Positions 17,132-26,208 of a stretch of DNA of 64,000 nt are shown here, piece by piece. The translations under genes were made by a program, and so were the position numbers. Origin of the DNA: Amantichitinum ursilacus (GTDB lineage: Bacteria; Pseudomonadota; Gammaproteobacteria; Burkholderiales; Chitinibacteraceae); contig NZ_LAQT01000007.1 of the NCBI RefSeq assembly GCF_001294205.1, forward strand, positions 62,001-126,000, in the 5' to 3' direction. Position 1 is the first letter of the stretch; every line of letters starts with the position of its first letter. The notes beneath the pieces are model-generated. The model was given only the letters and a program-made list of their open reading frames with translations, searched no databases and had not been told where the DNA came from.

Positions 17132-17640
17132 GCGGTCGTTTCCTCTTTGACGCGTGCCACGCGGCCAGCGGTCAGCGTCAGCAATTCATCCGGAGTCAGC
17201 CGGAATACGCTGTTGGGCGTGCCCGCGGCAGCCCAGATTTCTGCGTATTCAAACAAATCCTGGTCGATCAGGGTAATCGGCGTTTCAACGTGTGCCACTG
17301 GCGCAACGCCGCCGATGGCAAAGCCGGTTTTGGCGCGCACAAAATCAGCGTCGGCGCGGCCGGTTTTCTCACCAATCAACGCGCTGACGGCTTTCTCGTC
17401 GACCCGATTGCGCCCACTGGTCACCACCAGCACCAGCCGGTCGCTGGCCTTGGCTTTCAGAATGATGGATTTGGCGATCTGGGCCACATCGCAACCAATG
17501 GCGGCGGCGGCATCAGCGGCGGTACGCGTAGATGCATCAAAGGTAACGATGCGTGCGGCGATGCCGTGCTGCGCCAATACATCGGCCACGCGCTGCTGAC
17601 TGGCGCTGGCCGCGACTTGCGTTTCGACCGGAGCCGTCAT
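17128..17640 (-). CDS. YbaK/EbsC-family protein (aminoacyl-tRNA deacylase-like)
   Basis: 170 aa. The family hydrolyses mischarged tRNAs such as Cys-tRNA(Pro), or Ala-tRNA(Pro) in ProX types. Visible features are RVADVLAQHGIAARIVTFDASTRTAADAAAAIGCDVAQIAKSI split across the N-terminal half, the conserved Lys in AKSIILKA, then SGRNRVDEKAVSALIG, and the FAIGGVAPVAH loop typical of the fold. The ATG sits one base after the fdx stop, and its stop overlaps iscX, placing it firmly within the isc transcript. A link between Cys-tRNA editing and Cys-consuming Fe-S assembly is inference. Which mischarged tRNA it handles is not readable. Confidence 0.85.
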   Translation of the reverse strand: MTAPVETQVAASASQQRVADVLAQHGIAARIVTFDASTRTAADAAAAIGCDVAQIAKSIILKAKASDRLVLVVTSGRNRVDEKAVSALIGEKTGRADADFVRAKTGFAIGGVAPVAHVETPITLIDQDLFEYAEIWAAAGTPNSVFRLTPDELLTLTAGRVARVKEETTA

Positions 17641-17641
17641 C

Positions 17642-17980
17642 TTAGTGATGCTCACGCGCGTGGTTGATGGTGTATTTGGGAATCTCGACCACCAGATCGG
17701 TGGCCGCAACGATGGCCTGACACGACAAGCGCGATTGCGCCTCCAGACCCCATGCTTTATCCAGCATGTCTTCTTCCAGCTCGTCGGCTTCGTTCAGGCT
17801 ACTGCCGCCCTCGCGCACGATCACGTGGCAGGTGGTGCAGGCACACGATTTCTCGCAGGCGTGCTCAATTTCGATGTCCGCGTCCAGCAGTGCATCGCAT
17901 ATCGAAACGCCCGGCTCCACGTCGAGCACAGCGCCATCGGGGCACAACTGGGGATGCGGCAAAACCACTACTTGTGTCAT
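17642..17980 (-). CDS. fdx: ISC-type [2Fe-2S] ferredoxin
   Basis: 112 aa adrenodoxin-type ferredoxin that donates electrons during Fe-S assembly on IscU. The cluster ligands are Cys42, Cys48, Cys51 and Cys87, in the spacing C-x5-C-x2-C...C seen in Escherichia coli Fdx; an extra Cys46 is also present as in that family. HACEKSCACTTCHV and LSCQAIV are the diagnostic segments. The C-terminus ends PKYTINHAREHH, also typical. It lies 35 bp after hscA in the isc operon. Confidence 0.96.
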   Translation of the reverse strand: MTQVVVLPHPQLCPDGAVLDVEPGVSICDALLDADIEIEHACEKSCACTTCHVIVREGGSSLNEADELEEDMLDKAWGLEAQSRLSCQAIVAATDLVVEIPKYTINHAREHH

Positions 17981-18015
17981 GTTGAGTCCTGATCGTCTTG
18001 TTCGGCTCGGCTGTT

Positions 18016-19872
18016 TTACAGATCGCCGATCTTGTGGCCGGCCAGCCCGCGTTTGACTGCGGCATCCATGCGCCGCGCCGCAAACGTGGCGGTCACTTCG
18101 TTAAGTTTTTCGGCGGTGATGCGGATGGCGTCGGCGTCGTCCGCAGCCATTTTTTGCTGCAGATTGGCCAGCACGGCGTCGATGACCGCGCGTTCTTCGG
18201 CATCCACCAAGTCACCATCCAGCGCCAGCGCATTTTGCGTGGCCTGCAGCAGGCTGAGCGCATCCACGCGCGCTTCGGCCAGCTTGCGTTGCGTCATGTC
18301 GTCGTTGGCGTGTTTCATCGAATCGATCAGCATGCGGCCGATTTCATCGTCGCCCAGGCCATACGAGGGCTTGACCGCGATGCTGGCCTCGATGCCACTC
18401 GACATCTCGCGCGCCGACACCGACAGCAAGCCATCAGCATCCACCTGGAAAGTGACGCGGATGCGCGCCGCACCGGCCACCATCGGCGGAATGCCGCGCA
18501 ATTCAAAGCGCGCCAGCGAACGGCAATCACGCACCATCTCGCGCTCGCCTTGCAATACATGGATGGCCATCGCGGTCTGGCCATCTTTAAACGTCGTAAA
18601 TTCCTGGGCGCGCGCGGTCGGGATGGTGGAGTTGCGCGGGATGACTTTCTCGACCAGATCACCCATGGTCTCCAGCCCCAGCGACAAGGGGATGACATCC
18701 AGCAGCAGCCAGTCGTCTTCGCCCTTGTTGCCTGCCAGCACATCGGCCTGCATCGCCGCGCCCAGCGCGACCACTTTGTCCGGGTCCAGATTGGTCAGCG
18801 GGGTCTGGCCAAACAGCGTTTCGACGGCCTGGCGCACATGCGGCATGCGCGTCGCGCCGCCCACCAGCACCACGCCGTTGACATCGGCGGCGGTGATTTT
18901 GGCGTCGCGCAGCGCTTTCTTGACCGGCGTCAGCGTCTTTTGTACCAGGTGCGCAGTCAGTTGCTGGAATTGCGCCACGGTAAATTCAACATCGATGGCC
19001 TGGCCATCCGACAAGGTGGCAGCGATATGCGTCACGTCGTGGTCGGTCAGCGCTTCTTTGGCTTCGCGCGCGCGGGTCAGCAGCAGACGCGTATCGTGCG
19101 CGTTCAGTTGCGACAGGCCGGCTTGTTCGAGCACCCAGCAGTGGATGCGATGATCAAAATCATCGCCGCCCAGTTGCGAATCGCCCGACGTGGCTTTGAC
19201 TTCGAATACGCCGCGGGTCAGTTCCAGCACCGACACATCAAAGGTGCCGCCGCCCAGGTCATAAATCACATAAGTGCCTTCCGCGCCGTTATCCAGCCCG
19301 TAGGCGATGGCGGCGGCGGTTGGTTCATTCAGCAAGCGCAACACATTCAGACCGGCCAGTTTGGCGGCGTCTTTGGTGGCCTGGCGCTGCGCATCATCAA
19401 AATACGCGGGCACAGTAATCACTGCGCCGACCAGTTCGCCGCCCAAGCTGGCTTCGGCGCGGTCTTTTAACGTGCGCAGGATATCGGCGGAGACTTCCAC
19501 CGGGCTTTTGATGCCCGCCGCGGTATGCAGCTTGAGCATGCCCGGCTCTTCGACAAAGCGGTACGGCGTGGCCAGATCGCCGATGTCTTTCAGGCCGCGG
19601 CCCATAAAGCGTTTGACCGAGACAATGGTATTGGCCGGATCGGCATTCTGGCGCGCTTGCGCCTTGTGGCCGACTGCATCGACACCGCTGGCGCTGTAAT
19701 GCACCACCGACGGCAGCAAAGTGCGGCCTTCGCTATCGGGCAGGCAGGCGGTGCTGCCGCTGCGCACGGTGGCGACCAGCGAATTGGTGGTGCCCAGATC
19801 GATGCCCACCGCCAGGCGATGCTGGTGCGGTGCGGCGGACATGCCCGGTTCAGAGATTTGCAGTAATGCCAT
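18016..19872 (-). CDS. hscA: Fe-S assembly chaperone HscA (Hsp70 family)
   Basis: 618 aa from ATG 19872; starting here gives [10 protein letters not shown], the conserved HscA N-terminus, whereas the upstream ATG adds six unrelated residues. The ATPase domain carries [14 protein letters not shown] (about 23-36), the phosphate-2 motif [13 protein letters not shown] and the adenosine motif [13 protein letters not shown]. The substrate-binding domain follows from about residue 390. HscA with HscB recognises the LPPVK loop of IscU and helps transfer clusters. It lies downstream of hscB with an 87-bp gap. Confidence 0.96.
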   Translation of the reverse strand: MALLQISEPGMSAAPHQHRLAVGIDLGTTNSLVATVRSGSTACLPDSEGRTLLPSVVHYSASGVDAVGHKAQARQNADPANTIVSVKRFMGRGLKDIGDLATPYRFVEEPGMLKLHTAAGIKSPVEVSADILRTLKDRAEASLGGELVGAVITVPAYFDDAQRQATKDAAKLAGLNVLRLLNEPTAAAIAYGLDNGAEGTYVIYDLGGGTFDVSVLELTRGVFEVKATSGDSQLGGDDFDHRIHCWVLEQAGLSQLNAHDTRLLLTRAREAKEALTDHDVTHIAATLSDGQAIDVEFTVAQFQQLTAHLVQKTLTPVKKALRDAKITAADVNGVVLVGGATRMPHVRQAVETLFGQTPLTNLDPDKVVALGAAMQADVLAGNKGEDDWLLLDVIPLSLGLETMGDLVEKVIPRNSTIPTARAQEFTTFKDGQTAMAIHVLQGEREMVRDCRSLARFELRGIPPMVAGAARIRVTFQVDADGLLSVSAREMSSGIEASIAVKPSYGLGDDEIGRMLIDSMKHANDDMTQRKLAEARVDALSLLQATQNALALDGDLVDAEERAVIDAVLANLQQKMAADDADAIRITAEKLNEVTATFAARRMDAAVKRGLAGHKIGDL

Positions 19873-19959
19873 AGCGTCTTCAGATGTCAAAAGGCGCGCG
19901 TCAAGGCGCGCGCCAAAGGTAAAGCCAGGGGACGACGCCAGGCGCCATCAAACCCTCGC

Positions 19960-20493
19960 TCAGAACAACACGGATTCGATCGCGTCGCCGATTTCCTGGT
20001 CCAGCTTTTCCATAAAGCGCAGCTTGCGCACGCTGAGCGCGGCGGCGGCAAAGTCTTGCGCCACATCCAGCTGTTGGGCCAGTTCGGATTCAAGCGCGCC
20101 CATTTCTTCGCGCAGTTCGCTATTGAGTTCTTCCAGCCGTTCCACATTTTGCGAGGCTTTGCCTTCAGCAATATGTTCACGCCAGATCATCTGGTTCATC
20201 AGAAAATCCATCGGCATGGCGGTATTGGTTTCTTCTTGCGTATCCACGCCTTGCAGCGCCAGCAGATAACGCGCGCGCGCCACAGGCGAGCGCAAGGTCT
20301 GCCAGGCTTCGTTGACTTGCGTGGAGGCCTGCAACGACAAGCGCCGCTCGGCGTCGCTGCCGCTGGCAAAGCGATCCGGGTGCCATTCGGCCTGCAGCGC
20401 ACGGTATTGCGCGTCCAGCTGTTTGTTATCTAACGCAAACAGGATGGGCAGCTGAAACAACTCGAAATGGTTCTGGGCAAAGTCGAAGGTCAT
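19960..20493 (-). CDS. hscB: Co-chaperone HscB (J-domain protein)
   Basis: 177 aa. The N-terminal J-domain includes HFELFQLPILFALD and the HPD motif at 38-40 (AEWHPDRFA), which stimulates HscA ATPase. The C-terminal three-helix part with MDFLMNQMIWREHI (about 95-108) contacts IscU. Length is normal for the family (about 170 aa). It follows iscA after a 243-bp gap that holds a GGTGGGTC-type repeat element. Confidence 0.95.
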   Translation of the reverse strand: MTFDFAQNHFELFQLPILFALDNKQLDAQYRALQAEWHPDRFASGSDAERRLSLQASTQVNEAWQTLRSPVARARYLLALQGVDTQEETNTAMPMDFLMNQMIWREHIAEGKASQNVERLEELNSELREEMGALESELAQQLDVAQDFAAAALSVRKLRFMEKLDQEIGDAIESVLF

Positions 20494-20589
20494 GGGCTAC
20501 GCAAGTGAAGGATTCGGGGGACTAACGACATTGTAACCAGGCGCAGCGCACTTGCCGTGCTGCCATTGCGGATCCACCTGCAGAAACCA

Positions 20590-20696
20590 TAGGGTGGGTT
20601 AGCCTGCAAGGCGTAACCCACCGTACAAAGCCACCTGCGATTACGACGAACCCGAGCCCGATCAGTGCTGTTTGCGGCTTTGAGTGGTGGGTCTGA
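20590..20696. repeat. GGTGGGTC-type intergenic element, divergent copy
   Basis: This copy lies between hscB and iscA. It opens with a dyad GGTGGGTTA...TAACCCACC (20593-20601 with 20614-20622), has a central GATCAG-x7-GCGGCTTTG stretch and closes with GTGGTGGGTC. The order of these blocks matches the two copies near 62521-62833, but the internal sequence is diverged. It occupies most of the 243-bp gap inside the isc operon. Confidence 0.6.
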
Positions 20697-20736
20697 ACCG
20701 CGACGCAAAGCCTGCACCTACGCGGCGATGGCTCGC

Positions 20737-21060
20737 TTAGACATGAAACGATTCGCCGCAGCCGCACTCGTTCTTGACGTTGGGATTATTAAATTTAAAC
20801 CCCTCGTTCAACCCTTCCTTGGTGTAATCGAGTTCAGTGCCGTCGATATACGCCAGGCTCTTGGCATCGGTATAAATCTTGACGCCGTGGCTCTCGAATT
20901 CCATGTCGGTTTCGTTCAGCGCATCCACAAACTCAAGTTTGTACGCCATGCCCGAACAACCGGCCGTCTTGACCGCCAGCCGCACGCCCAGACCCTTGCC
21001 GCGGCGGGCCAGAAAGCCGGCGACATGCACCGCAGCGCGTTCAGTCAAAGATAAAGCCAT
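20737..21060 (-). CDS. iscA: A-type Fe-S carrier protein IscA
   Basis: 107 aa from ATG 21060, which gives the family N-terminus [13 protein letters not shown]; an upstream ATG adds ten residues without family character. The three conserved cysteines are Cys35 ([10 protein letters not shown]) and Cys99 and Cys101 (NECGCGESF). IscA carries iron or [2Fe-2S]/[4Fe-4S] clusters from the scaffold to target proteins. It sits 45 bp after iscU in the operon and is separated from hscB by a repeat element. Confidence 0.96.
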   Translation of the reverse strand: MALSLTERAAVHVAGFLARRGKGLGVRLAVKTAGCSGMAYKLEFVDALNETDMEFESHGVKIYTDAKSLAYIDGTELDYTKEGLNEGFKFNNPNVKNECGCGESFHV

Positions 21061-21105
21061 CGCAAAAACTCCTGTCAGCCCGCCGTGCAATCACGGCGGC
21101 AACCA

Positions 21106-21489
21106 TTACGCGTCGTGCTTCTTCTTGTAATCTTCCACTGCGGCCTTGATGGCGTCTTCCGCCAGAATCGAGCAGTGGATTTTTACCGGCGGCAGCGCCA
21201 GTTCTTCGGCGATGTGGGTGTTCTTGATGGCCAGCGCTTCGTCCAGCGTCTTGCCCTTCACCCATTCGGTAATCAGCGACGAAGAAGCAATGGCCGAACC
21301 ACAGCCATAGGTCTTGAACTTGGCATCTTCGATGACGCCGTCCACACCCACCTTGATTTGCAGCTTCATCACGTCGCCACAGGCCGGCGCGCCGACCATG
21401 CCGGTGCCGATGCTGTCATCGCCCTTTTCAAACGAGCCCACGTTACGCGGGTTTTCGTAATGATCCAGAACCTTTTCGCTATATGCCAT
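21106..21489 (-). CDS. iscU: Fe-S cluster scaffold protein IscU
   Basis: 127 aa from ATG 21489 (MAYSEKVLDHYENPRN, the standard start). Scaffold ligands are Cys37 with Asp39 (GAPACGD), Cys63 (YGCGSA) and Cys106 (KIHCSILA). The LPPVK motif at 99-103 is the HscA recognition site. All ligands are present, so it should be functional. It receives sulfur from IscS, encoded 110 bp upstream. Confidence 0.97.
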   Translation of the reverse strand: MAYSEKVLDHYENPRNVGSFEKGDDSIGTGMVGAPACGDVMKLQIKVGVDGVIEDAKFKTYGCGSAIASSSLITEWVKGKTLDEALAIKNTHIAEELALPPVKIHCSILAEDAIKAAVEDYKKKHDA

Positions 21490-21599
21490 TTGCTTTCTCC
21501 ACGCGGCCATCTCGGCCCGCACAACATTCGTTTAACTATTAGTGCAATGCGCAGGCTTGCAACCGCTCTGCGCGCCAGGCTTGCTCCAGGAAAAATTCC

Positions 21600-22814
21600 T
21601 TAGTGAGCAGCCCACTCGATCTGGCTGATATCCACGCCGTCTTTGTACATTTCCCACAGCGGCGACAGTTCACGCAGCTTGCCGATCTTGTCGTGGATCA
21701 GCTTGATGGTGAAATCGATGTCTTCCTCAGTGGTAAAACGGCCGATGGTAAAGCGGATCGACGAATGCGCCAGTTCATCCGAACGGCCCAGCGCACGCAG
21801 TACATAAGACGGTTCCAGGCTGGCGGAGGTACACGCCGAGCCGCTCGAAACCGCCAGTTCTTTCAGCGCCATGATCAGCGATTCGCCTTCGACGAAGTTA
21901 AAGCTGACGTTCAGGTTGTGCGGCACGCGCGCATCCATGTCGCCATTCAGATGCACTTCTTCGATATTCGATACACCGGCCCACAGGCGATCACGCAGAC
22001 CGCGGATGCGCGCCAGTTCTTCATTCATTTCAACGCGCGCCAGGCGGTACGCTTCGCCCATGCCCACGATCTGGTGTGTGGCCAGCGTGCCCGAGCGGAA
22101 ACCGCGTTCGTGGCCGCCACCGTGCATTTGCGCTTCCAGACGGATACGCGGCTTGCGGCGGATATACAGCGCGCCCACGCCCTTCGGGCCGTAGGTTTTG
22201 TGCGCCGACAGCGCCATCAAATCAATTTTGGATTTCTGCAGATCGATCACCACTTTGCCCGTGGCTTGCGCAGCATCAACGTGGAACACGATGCCTTTTT
22301 CGCGGCACAGTTCGCCAATGGCATCCACATCCTGAATCACGCCGATTTCGTTGTTTACCAGCATCACCGAAATCAGGATGGTGTCCGGGCGGATGGTGGC
22401 TTTCAGCGCGTCCAGATCCAGCAGGCCATCGGCCTTGACGTCCATATACGTGACTTCAAAGCCTTCGCGCTCCAGTTCACGCATGGTGTCGAGCACGGCC
22501 TTGTGTTCGGTCTTGACCGTAATCAGGTGCTTGCCCTTGCTTTGATAAAAGTGCGCAGCGCCCTTGATGGCCAGGTTGTCGGATTCGGTCGCGCCCGAAG
22601 TCCAGACGATTTCTTTCGGATCGCAATTCAGCAGCGCGGCGACTTCAGCACGGGCATCCTCGACGGCTTCTTCCGCTGTCCAGCCATAGGCATGCGAACG
22701 CGATGCCGGGTTGCCAAACATATTGGTCAGGTACGGAATCATCTTTTCGGCCACGCGCGGGTCTACCGGCGTTGTGGCGGAATAATCGAGGTAAATCGGC
22801 AGCTGGCGATCCAT
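21600..22814 (-). CDS. iscS: Cysteine desulfurase IscS
   Basis: 404 aa PLP enzyme that converts cysteine to alanine and passes persulfide sulfur to IscU, tRNA thiolation enzymes and others. It opens with [21 protein letters not shown], has the [12 protein letters not shown] segment, the PLP lysine in [11 protein letters not shown] and the mobile-loop catalytic cysteine in [10 protein letters not shown]. The C-terminal IEWAAH-type tail interacts with IscU. Length equals that of Escherichia coli IscS. It follows iscR by 48 bp. Confidence 0.97.
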   Translation of the reverse strand: MDRQLPIYLDYSATTPVDPRVAEKMIPYLTNMFGNPASRSHAYGWTAEEAVEDARAEVAALLNCDPKEIVWTSGATESDNLAIKGAAHFYQSKGKHLITVKTEHKAVLDTMRELEREGFEVTYMDVKADGLLDLDALKATIRPDTILISVMLVNNEIGVIQDVDAIGELCREKGIVFHVDAAQATGKVVIDLQKSKIDLMALSAHKTYGPKGVGALYIRRKPRIRLEAQMHGGGHERGFRSGTLATHQIVGMGEAYRLARVEMNEELARIRGLRDRLWAGVSNIEEVHLNGDMDARVPHNLNVSFNFVEGESLIMALKELAVSSGSACTSASLEPSYVLRALGRSDELAHSSIRFTIGRFTTEEDIDFTIKLIHDKIGKLRELSPLWEMYKDGVDISQIEWAAH

Positions 22815-22862
22815 GGGGTACTCCGTAACGTCTTTCTTGATATTGATATTGATCTTGGGGGC

Positions 22863-23360
22863 TTACTGGCCAGGCGCACCCACCGCTTCGGCGGGGCGCG
22901 GCTGGCGTTGGTCGTGCAGCACACTCGCCTGGCATTGCTGCAGGCGGCGTTGTTTTTCCAGTTGCTGTTCCATCAGCTGCGCCAGCGTCACCGATGACAG
23001 ATAGTCATAGATGGTGCGATTCAGGCTGGCCCACAAGTCGTGGGTCATACAGCGTGATTCTTCCAGACAGTTTTCTTTGCCCCCGCACTGGGTGGCGTCG
23101 ATCGGCTCGTCCACCGCCTTGATGATTTCGGCGACGGTGATGATCGTGGCTTCGCGCGCCAGACAGTAACCACCGCCCGGGCCGCGCACGCTTTCCACCA
23201 GCTCGCGCCGGCGTAGCTTGCCAAACAGTTGTTCCAGATAAGACAGCGAAATCTGCTGGCGCTCGCTGATTCCGGCCAGCGTGACCGGGCCATTGGCTTC
23301 ACGCAGCGCCAAATCCAGCATCGCTGTCACTGCAAACCGGCCTTTGGTCGTGAGTCGCAT
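22863..23360 (-). CDS. iscR: Rrf2-family Fe-S sensing repressor IscR
   Basis: 165 aa. The winged helix includes [18 protein letters not shown] and [13 protein letters not shown]. The [2Fe-2S] ligands Cys92, Cys98 and Cys104 are present in [19 protein letters not shown]. With its cluster, IscR represses the isc operon when Fe-S supply is sufficient. The promoter upstream (23389-23417) holds a type-1 IscR-like site, so autoregulation is expected. It lies downstream of cysE but has its own promoter. Confidence 0.96.
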   Translation of the reverse strand: MRLTTKGRFAVTAMLDLALREANGPVTLAGISERQQISLSYLEQLFGKLRRRELVESVRGPGGGYCLAREATIITVAEIIKAVDEPIDATQCGGKENCLEESRCMTHDLWASLNRTIYDYLSSVTLAQLMEQQLEKQRRLQQCQASVLHDQRQPRPAEAVGAPGQ

Positions 23361-23388
23361 TGCGTTGTCTCGTTAATCTACGGATGGA

Positions 23389-23420
23389 ATCGTAAAATAC
23401 CCTACAAATTTAGTCAACTA
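23389..23420 (-). promoter_or_regulatory. iscR promoter with type-1 IscR site
   Basis: Minus strand: TTGACT (23412-23417), 17-bp spacer, TACGAT (23389-23394). The stretch AGTTGACTAAATTTGTAGGG overlapping -35 and spacer resembles the type-1 IscR motif (YYGACT-WWW-AGTCRR). An inverted copy of its CCCTACAAATT arm lies at 23455-23465, suggesting a second site near the end of cysE, as in multi-site iscR promoters. Confidence 0.75.
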
Positions 23421-23487
23421 AAAAGCCTGGTGTTGCGCTCAACTATTCCCGGCTAATTTGTAGGGTTTTATTGGGTTTGCTGGCCGC

Positions 23488-24240
23488 TTATTCGACGATG
23501 CGGTTCAGATAGCCGGGGTCAAACGCGTCGGGTTGCGCGCGCTCCTCGGTGCAATCCACGCCCATTTTCTCCAGCCGGGCCAGCAGGCTTTCCAGCTTGC
23601 GATCGGTGGCCATCGAGTGATCCAGCAAGCCGTGGATGGCTTGCACCAGCGGATCGGCCATATCGCCCGAGATACCATAGGCGCTGAAGCCCATTTTCTG
23701 CGCTTGCTCGGCGCGCGCCTTGTCGCGGGTTTTATCCACCTCGCGCGCCACGTTGGCCACCATCGTCGCGCCCGCAGGCACTTCTTTGATCACCACGGCA
23801 TTGGAGCCGATACGCGCGCCCGCGCCCACGGTAAAGCCGCCCAGCACCTTGGCGCCCGCGCCGACGATAACGCCGGCTTCCAGCGTGGGATGGCGTTTGC
23901 CTTCATTCAGCGACACGCCCCCCAAGGTCACGCCCTGGTACAAGGTGCAATCATCGCCCACCACGGTGGTTTCGCCGATCACCGTCCCCATGCCGTGGTC
24001 GATAAACACACGGCGGCCCAACGTGGCGCCCGGATGGATTTCGATGCCGGTCAGCCAGCGCGACGTATGCGACACCATGCGCGCCAGCAATTTACAGTCG
24101 CGCTGCCACAAGCCATGCGCCACCTGGTGAAAAGCCTGCGCGTGGAAACCCGGATAACACAGCACAACCTCAAGCGTCGAACGAGCGGCTGGGTCGTGAT
24201 CAAGGATCACACGGATGGTCTCACGCAAGCGATCAAGCAT
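23488..24240 (-). CDS. cysE: Serine O-acetyltransferase CysE
   Basis: 250 aa, first gene of the cysE-isc block. It makes O-acetylserine from serine and acetyl-CoA, the carbon skeleton for cysteine and the precursor of the CysB inducer. The left-handed beta-helix repeats are visible from [25 protein letters not shown] onward (split at residue 20), with catalytic His in FIDHG and the [17 protein letters not shown] coils. The short N-terminal domain is the compact type common in bacteria with a cysE-isc arrangement. Supplying cysteine for IscS is the likely reason for the linkage. Confidence 0.95.
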   Translation of the reverse strand: MLDRLRETIRVILDHDPAARSTLEVVLCYPGFHAQAFHQVAHGLWQRDCKLLARMVSHTSRWLTGIEIHPGATLGRRVFIDHGMGTVIGETTVVGDDCTLYQGVTLGGVSLNEGKRHPTLEAGVIVGAGAKVLGGFTVGAGARIGSNAVVIKEVPAGATMVANVAREVDKTRDKARAEQAQKMGFSAYGISGDMADPLVQAIHGLLDHSMATDRKLESLLARLEKMGVDCTEERAQPDAFDPGYLNRIVE

Positions 24241-24387
24241 GGCATTCCCGGTGGAGGCATGAAAGGCTGAGTATTTTACTCGACTAATCGACGGACGGCC
24301 AGATGATCAGCGCCGCGGCAGCGGCTCCAGGCACGATGTGGCGCTGACCACTTGCGTCGGGTGGGGTCGAGGACCGTGGCATGCCGT

Positions 24388-24401
24388 TCGGACGCGTCCG
24401 A
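24388..24401. promoter_or_regulatory. 14-bp palindrome upstream of the two-partner secretion genes
   Basis: TCGGACGCGTCCGA is a perfect 14-bp palindrome, 68 bp before the transporter start and about 150 bp from the divergent cysE start. It could be an operator; no cognate regulator is encoded beside it. Confidence 0.3.
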
Positions 24402-24468
24402 TTCCGCCCCGAAATACCCTCCCCCGAGAATCCGGCCTTTTGTGATCAAGACCGCCCGGACCATCGCC

Positions 24469-26184
24469 ATGCCCCCTGCCCCTTTCTCTCTGTCCGCTGC
24501 TCGTCTGCGCACTACGCGTTGGGCGTGGCTGTGCGGCTGCGGGGTGTGGCTCGGCTGCGCTTCGCTGTTACACGGCGCGGAGAGGCTCAGCCCGGTTGAC
24601 CAAACCTTGCAGCAGCAAGAACAACAACGCCGCCTCGATAACGCCCGCCAGCAACGGCTGGATCTGCAAGCCGTCGACACACCGCCCGCGCGGGCCGACC
24701 TGCCCGCGCGCACCTTGCCGCTGCATGCCGACGCGCTGGTCTGCCGCACCGTGCAAGGCGTGTTATTTGAAGGCGCGGCCACTTTGCCCGCCGCGCTAAA
24801 GCAGCAGATTGATCTCGACCATAACGGCCGCTGCGTCACCCAGCCCGATCTGGCGCGTTTGCTGGACAGCGTCAACGACTGGTACGTGGCGCACGGCATG
24901 ATTACCAGCCACGCCTGGCTGCCCGAGCAAACACTGCCCGAGGGCAAACTGGTGGTGGCGGCCGTGGAAGGCAAAGTCGGCGCCATCGCGTTCCAGCCCG
25001 ATAGTCCGGCTGCCGCAGGCGCGGTGCGGATGGCGCTGCCGGGTCTGCAAGACAAGCCGCTCAATCTGCGCGATATCGAACAAGGCATCGAACAGCTGGA
25101 GCGTGCCGCGCAGGGTCCGGTCAAGCTGAAGATCGTCGCCGCCGAAGCGCCCGGCTATTCGCGCCTGATCTTGTCGGGTGAGTTGTCGCCGTCGGTGCGC
25201 TCCCAGGTGGCCGTGGACAACAACGGCGCAGCCACCGGCCACACGCAAGCCAGCGCCAGCCTTAACCTGCGCAATACCTTGCGGCTGGATGACCAGATTT
25301 CGCTGTATGCCACCGCCACGCCGGGGCGCGAGCGTTATCAACGCAGCTACGGCGCGCAGATCAGCCTGCCGTGGGGCTACTGGACCTTTGATTACAGCGT
25401 CAGCGCGGGCCGTTATGCCTTGCCGCTGCAGTTTTATGGCAGCGCGCTCGATTACCACGGCAGCAATCTGCAACAGCAAATCAGCGCCACCCGCACGCTG
25501 GCGCGCGACGGACGCAGCAAGACCGACGCCACGCTCAGCCTCGGTCATCTGCGCAGCAGCGCGTTTCTGGACGAGTACGCGCTGCAAAACAGCGGTGAGC
25601 GCGCTACCACCGTGCGACTGGGCCTCAACCACGCCTGGCGCACGGGCAACGGCTATTACAGCGTCAACCCGATGCTCAGCCGTGGCCTGCCGTGGCACAG
25701 CGTCGATCAAAGCGCCCGCGGCGGACCGGCGGCCGACTTCAGCAAATGGTCATTCGCCGCCAACGCCTGGCTGCCGCTGGCGCCCGCGCTCAGTTGGCAA
25801 AGCGCGCTGTATGCGCAGTGGTCGCCCGACACGCTGTACAGCAGCGAACGCCTGACCGTGGGCAGCGAGACCTCGGTGCGCGGTTTTAAAGATCAGTACC
25901 TGTATGGCGAAAGCGGCGGCTACTGGCGCAACGAAATCGACTGGCAGCTCGACGCGCCATGGCTGGGCCCGGTCACGCTGCTGGGCGCGTTCGACGCTGG
26001 CCGCATCACCCCGATCGCAGGCGAGCCCCTGTCGGGCGGCAACGTCATCGGCGCGGCCGTGGGCGCACGCGCTTCATTCCGCGGCATCGCCGCTTCTCTA
26101 TTAATTGGCAGCCCGCTGTACGCCCCTGTGCGGCTGGAGGCCGACCCCGTCACGTTCAACGTTCAGTTGGGCGCGGCTTTTTAA
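24469..26184 (+). CDS. Two-partner secretion outer-membrane transporter (TpsB, ShlB/FhaC/HecB family)
   Basis: 571 aa from ATG 24469, which begins just before the signal peptide (hydrophobic core WAWLCGCGVWLGCASLL); the open frame extends to 24352 but that part lacks any signal. A Gln/Arg-rich linker (about 45-75, LQQQEQQRRLDNARQQR) corresponds to the plug helix of FhaC. The POTRA-like region (about 85-230) contains GVLFEGAATLP and LNLRDIEQGIEQLER. A 16-strand barrel follows, with the diagnostic SVRGFKDQYLYGESGGY (VRGY/F motif of loop L6). It should secrete the exoprotein encoded 10-24 bp downstream across the outer membrane. No acyltransferase or third gene is linked. Confidence 0.9.
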   Translation: MPPAPFSLSAARLRTTRWAWLCGCGVWLGCASLLHGAERLSPVDQTLQQQEQQRRLDNARQQRLDLQAVDTPPARADLPARTLPLHADALVCRTVQGVLFEGAATLPAALKQQIDLDHNGRCVTQPDLARLLDSVNDWYVAHGMITSHAWLPEQTLPEGKLVVAAVEGKVGAIAFQPDSPAAAGAVRMALPGLQDKPLNLRDIEQGIEQLERAAQGPVKLKIVAAEAPGYSRLILSGELSPSVRSQVAVDNNGAATGHTQASASLNLRNTLRLDDQISLYATATPGRERYQRSYGAQISLPWGYWTFDYSVSAGRYALPLQFYGSALDYHGSNLQQQISATRTLARDGRSKTDATLSLGHLRSSAFLDEYALQNSGERATTVRLGLNHAWRTGNGYYSVNPMLSRGLPWHSVDQSARGGPAADFSKWSFAANAWLPLAPALSWQSALYAQWSPDTLYSSERLTVGSETSVRGFKDQYLYGESGGYWRNEIDWQLDAPWLGPVTLLGAFDAGRITPIAGEPLSGGNVIGAAVGARASFRGIAASLLIGSPLYAPVRLEADPVTFNVQLGAAF

Positions 26185-26208
26185 ACTACCAGGATGGAAA
26201 ACCAAACC

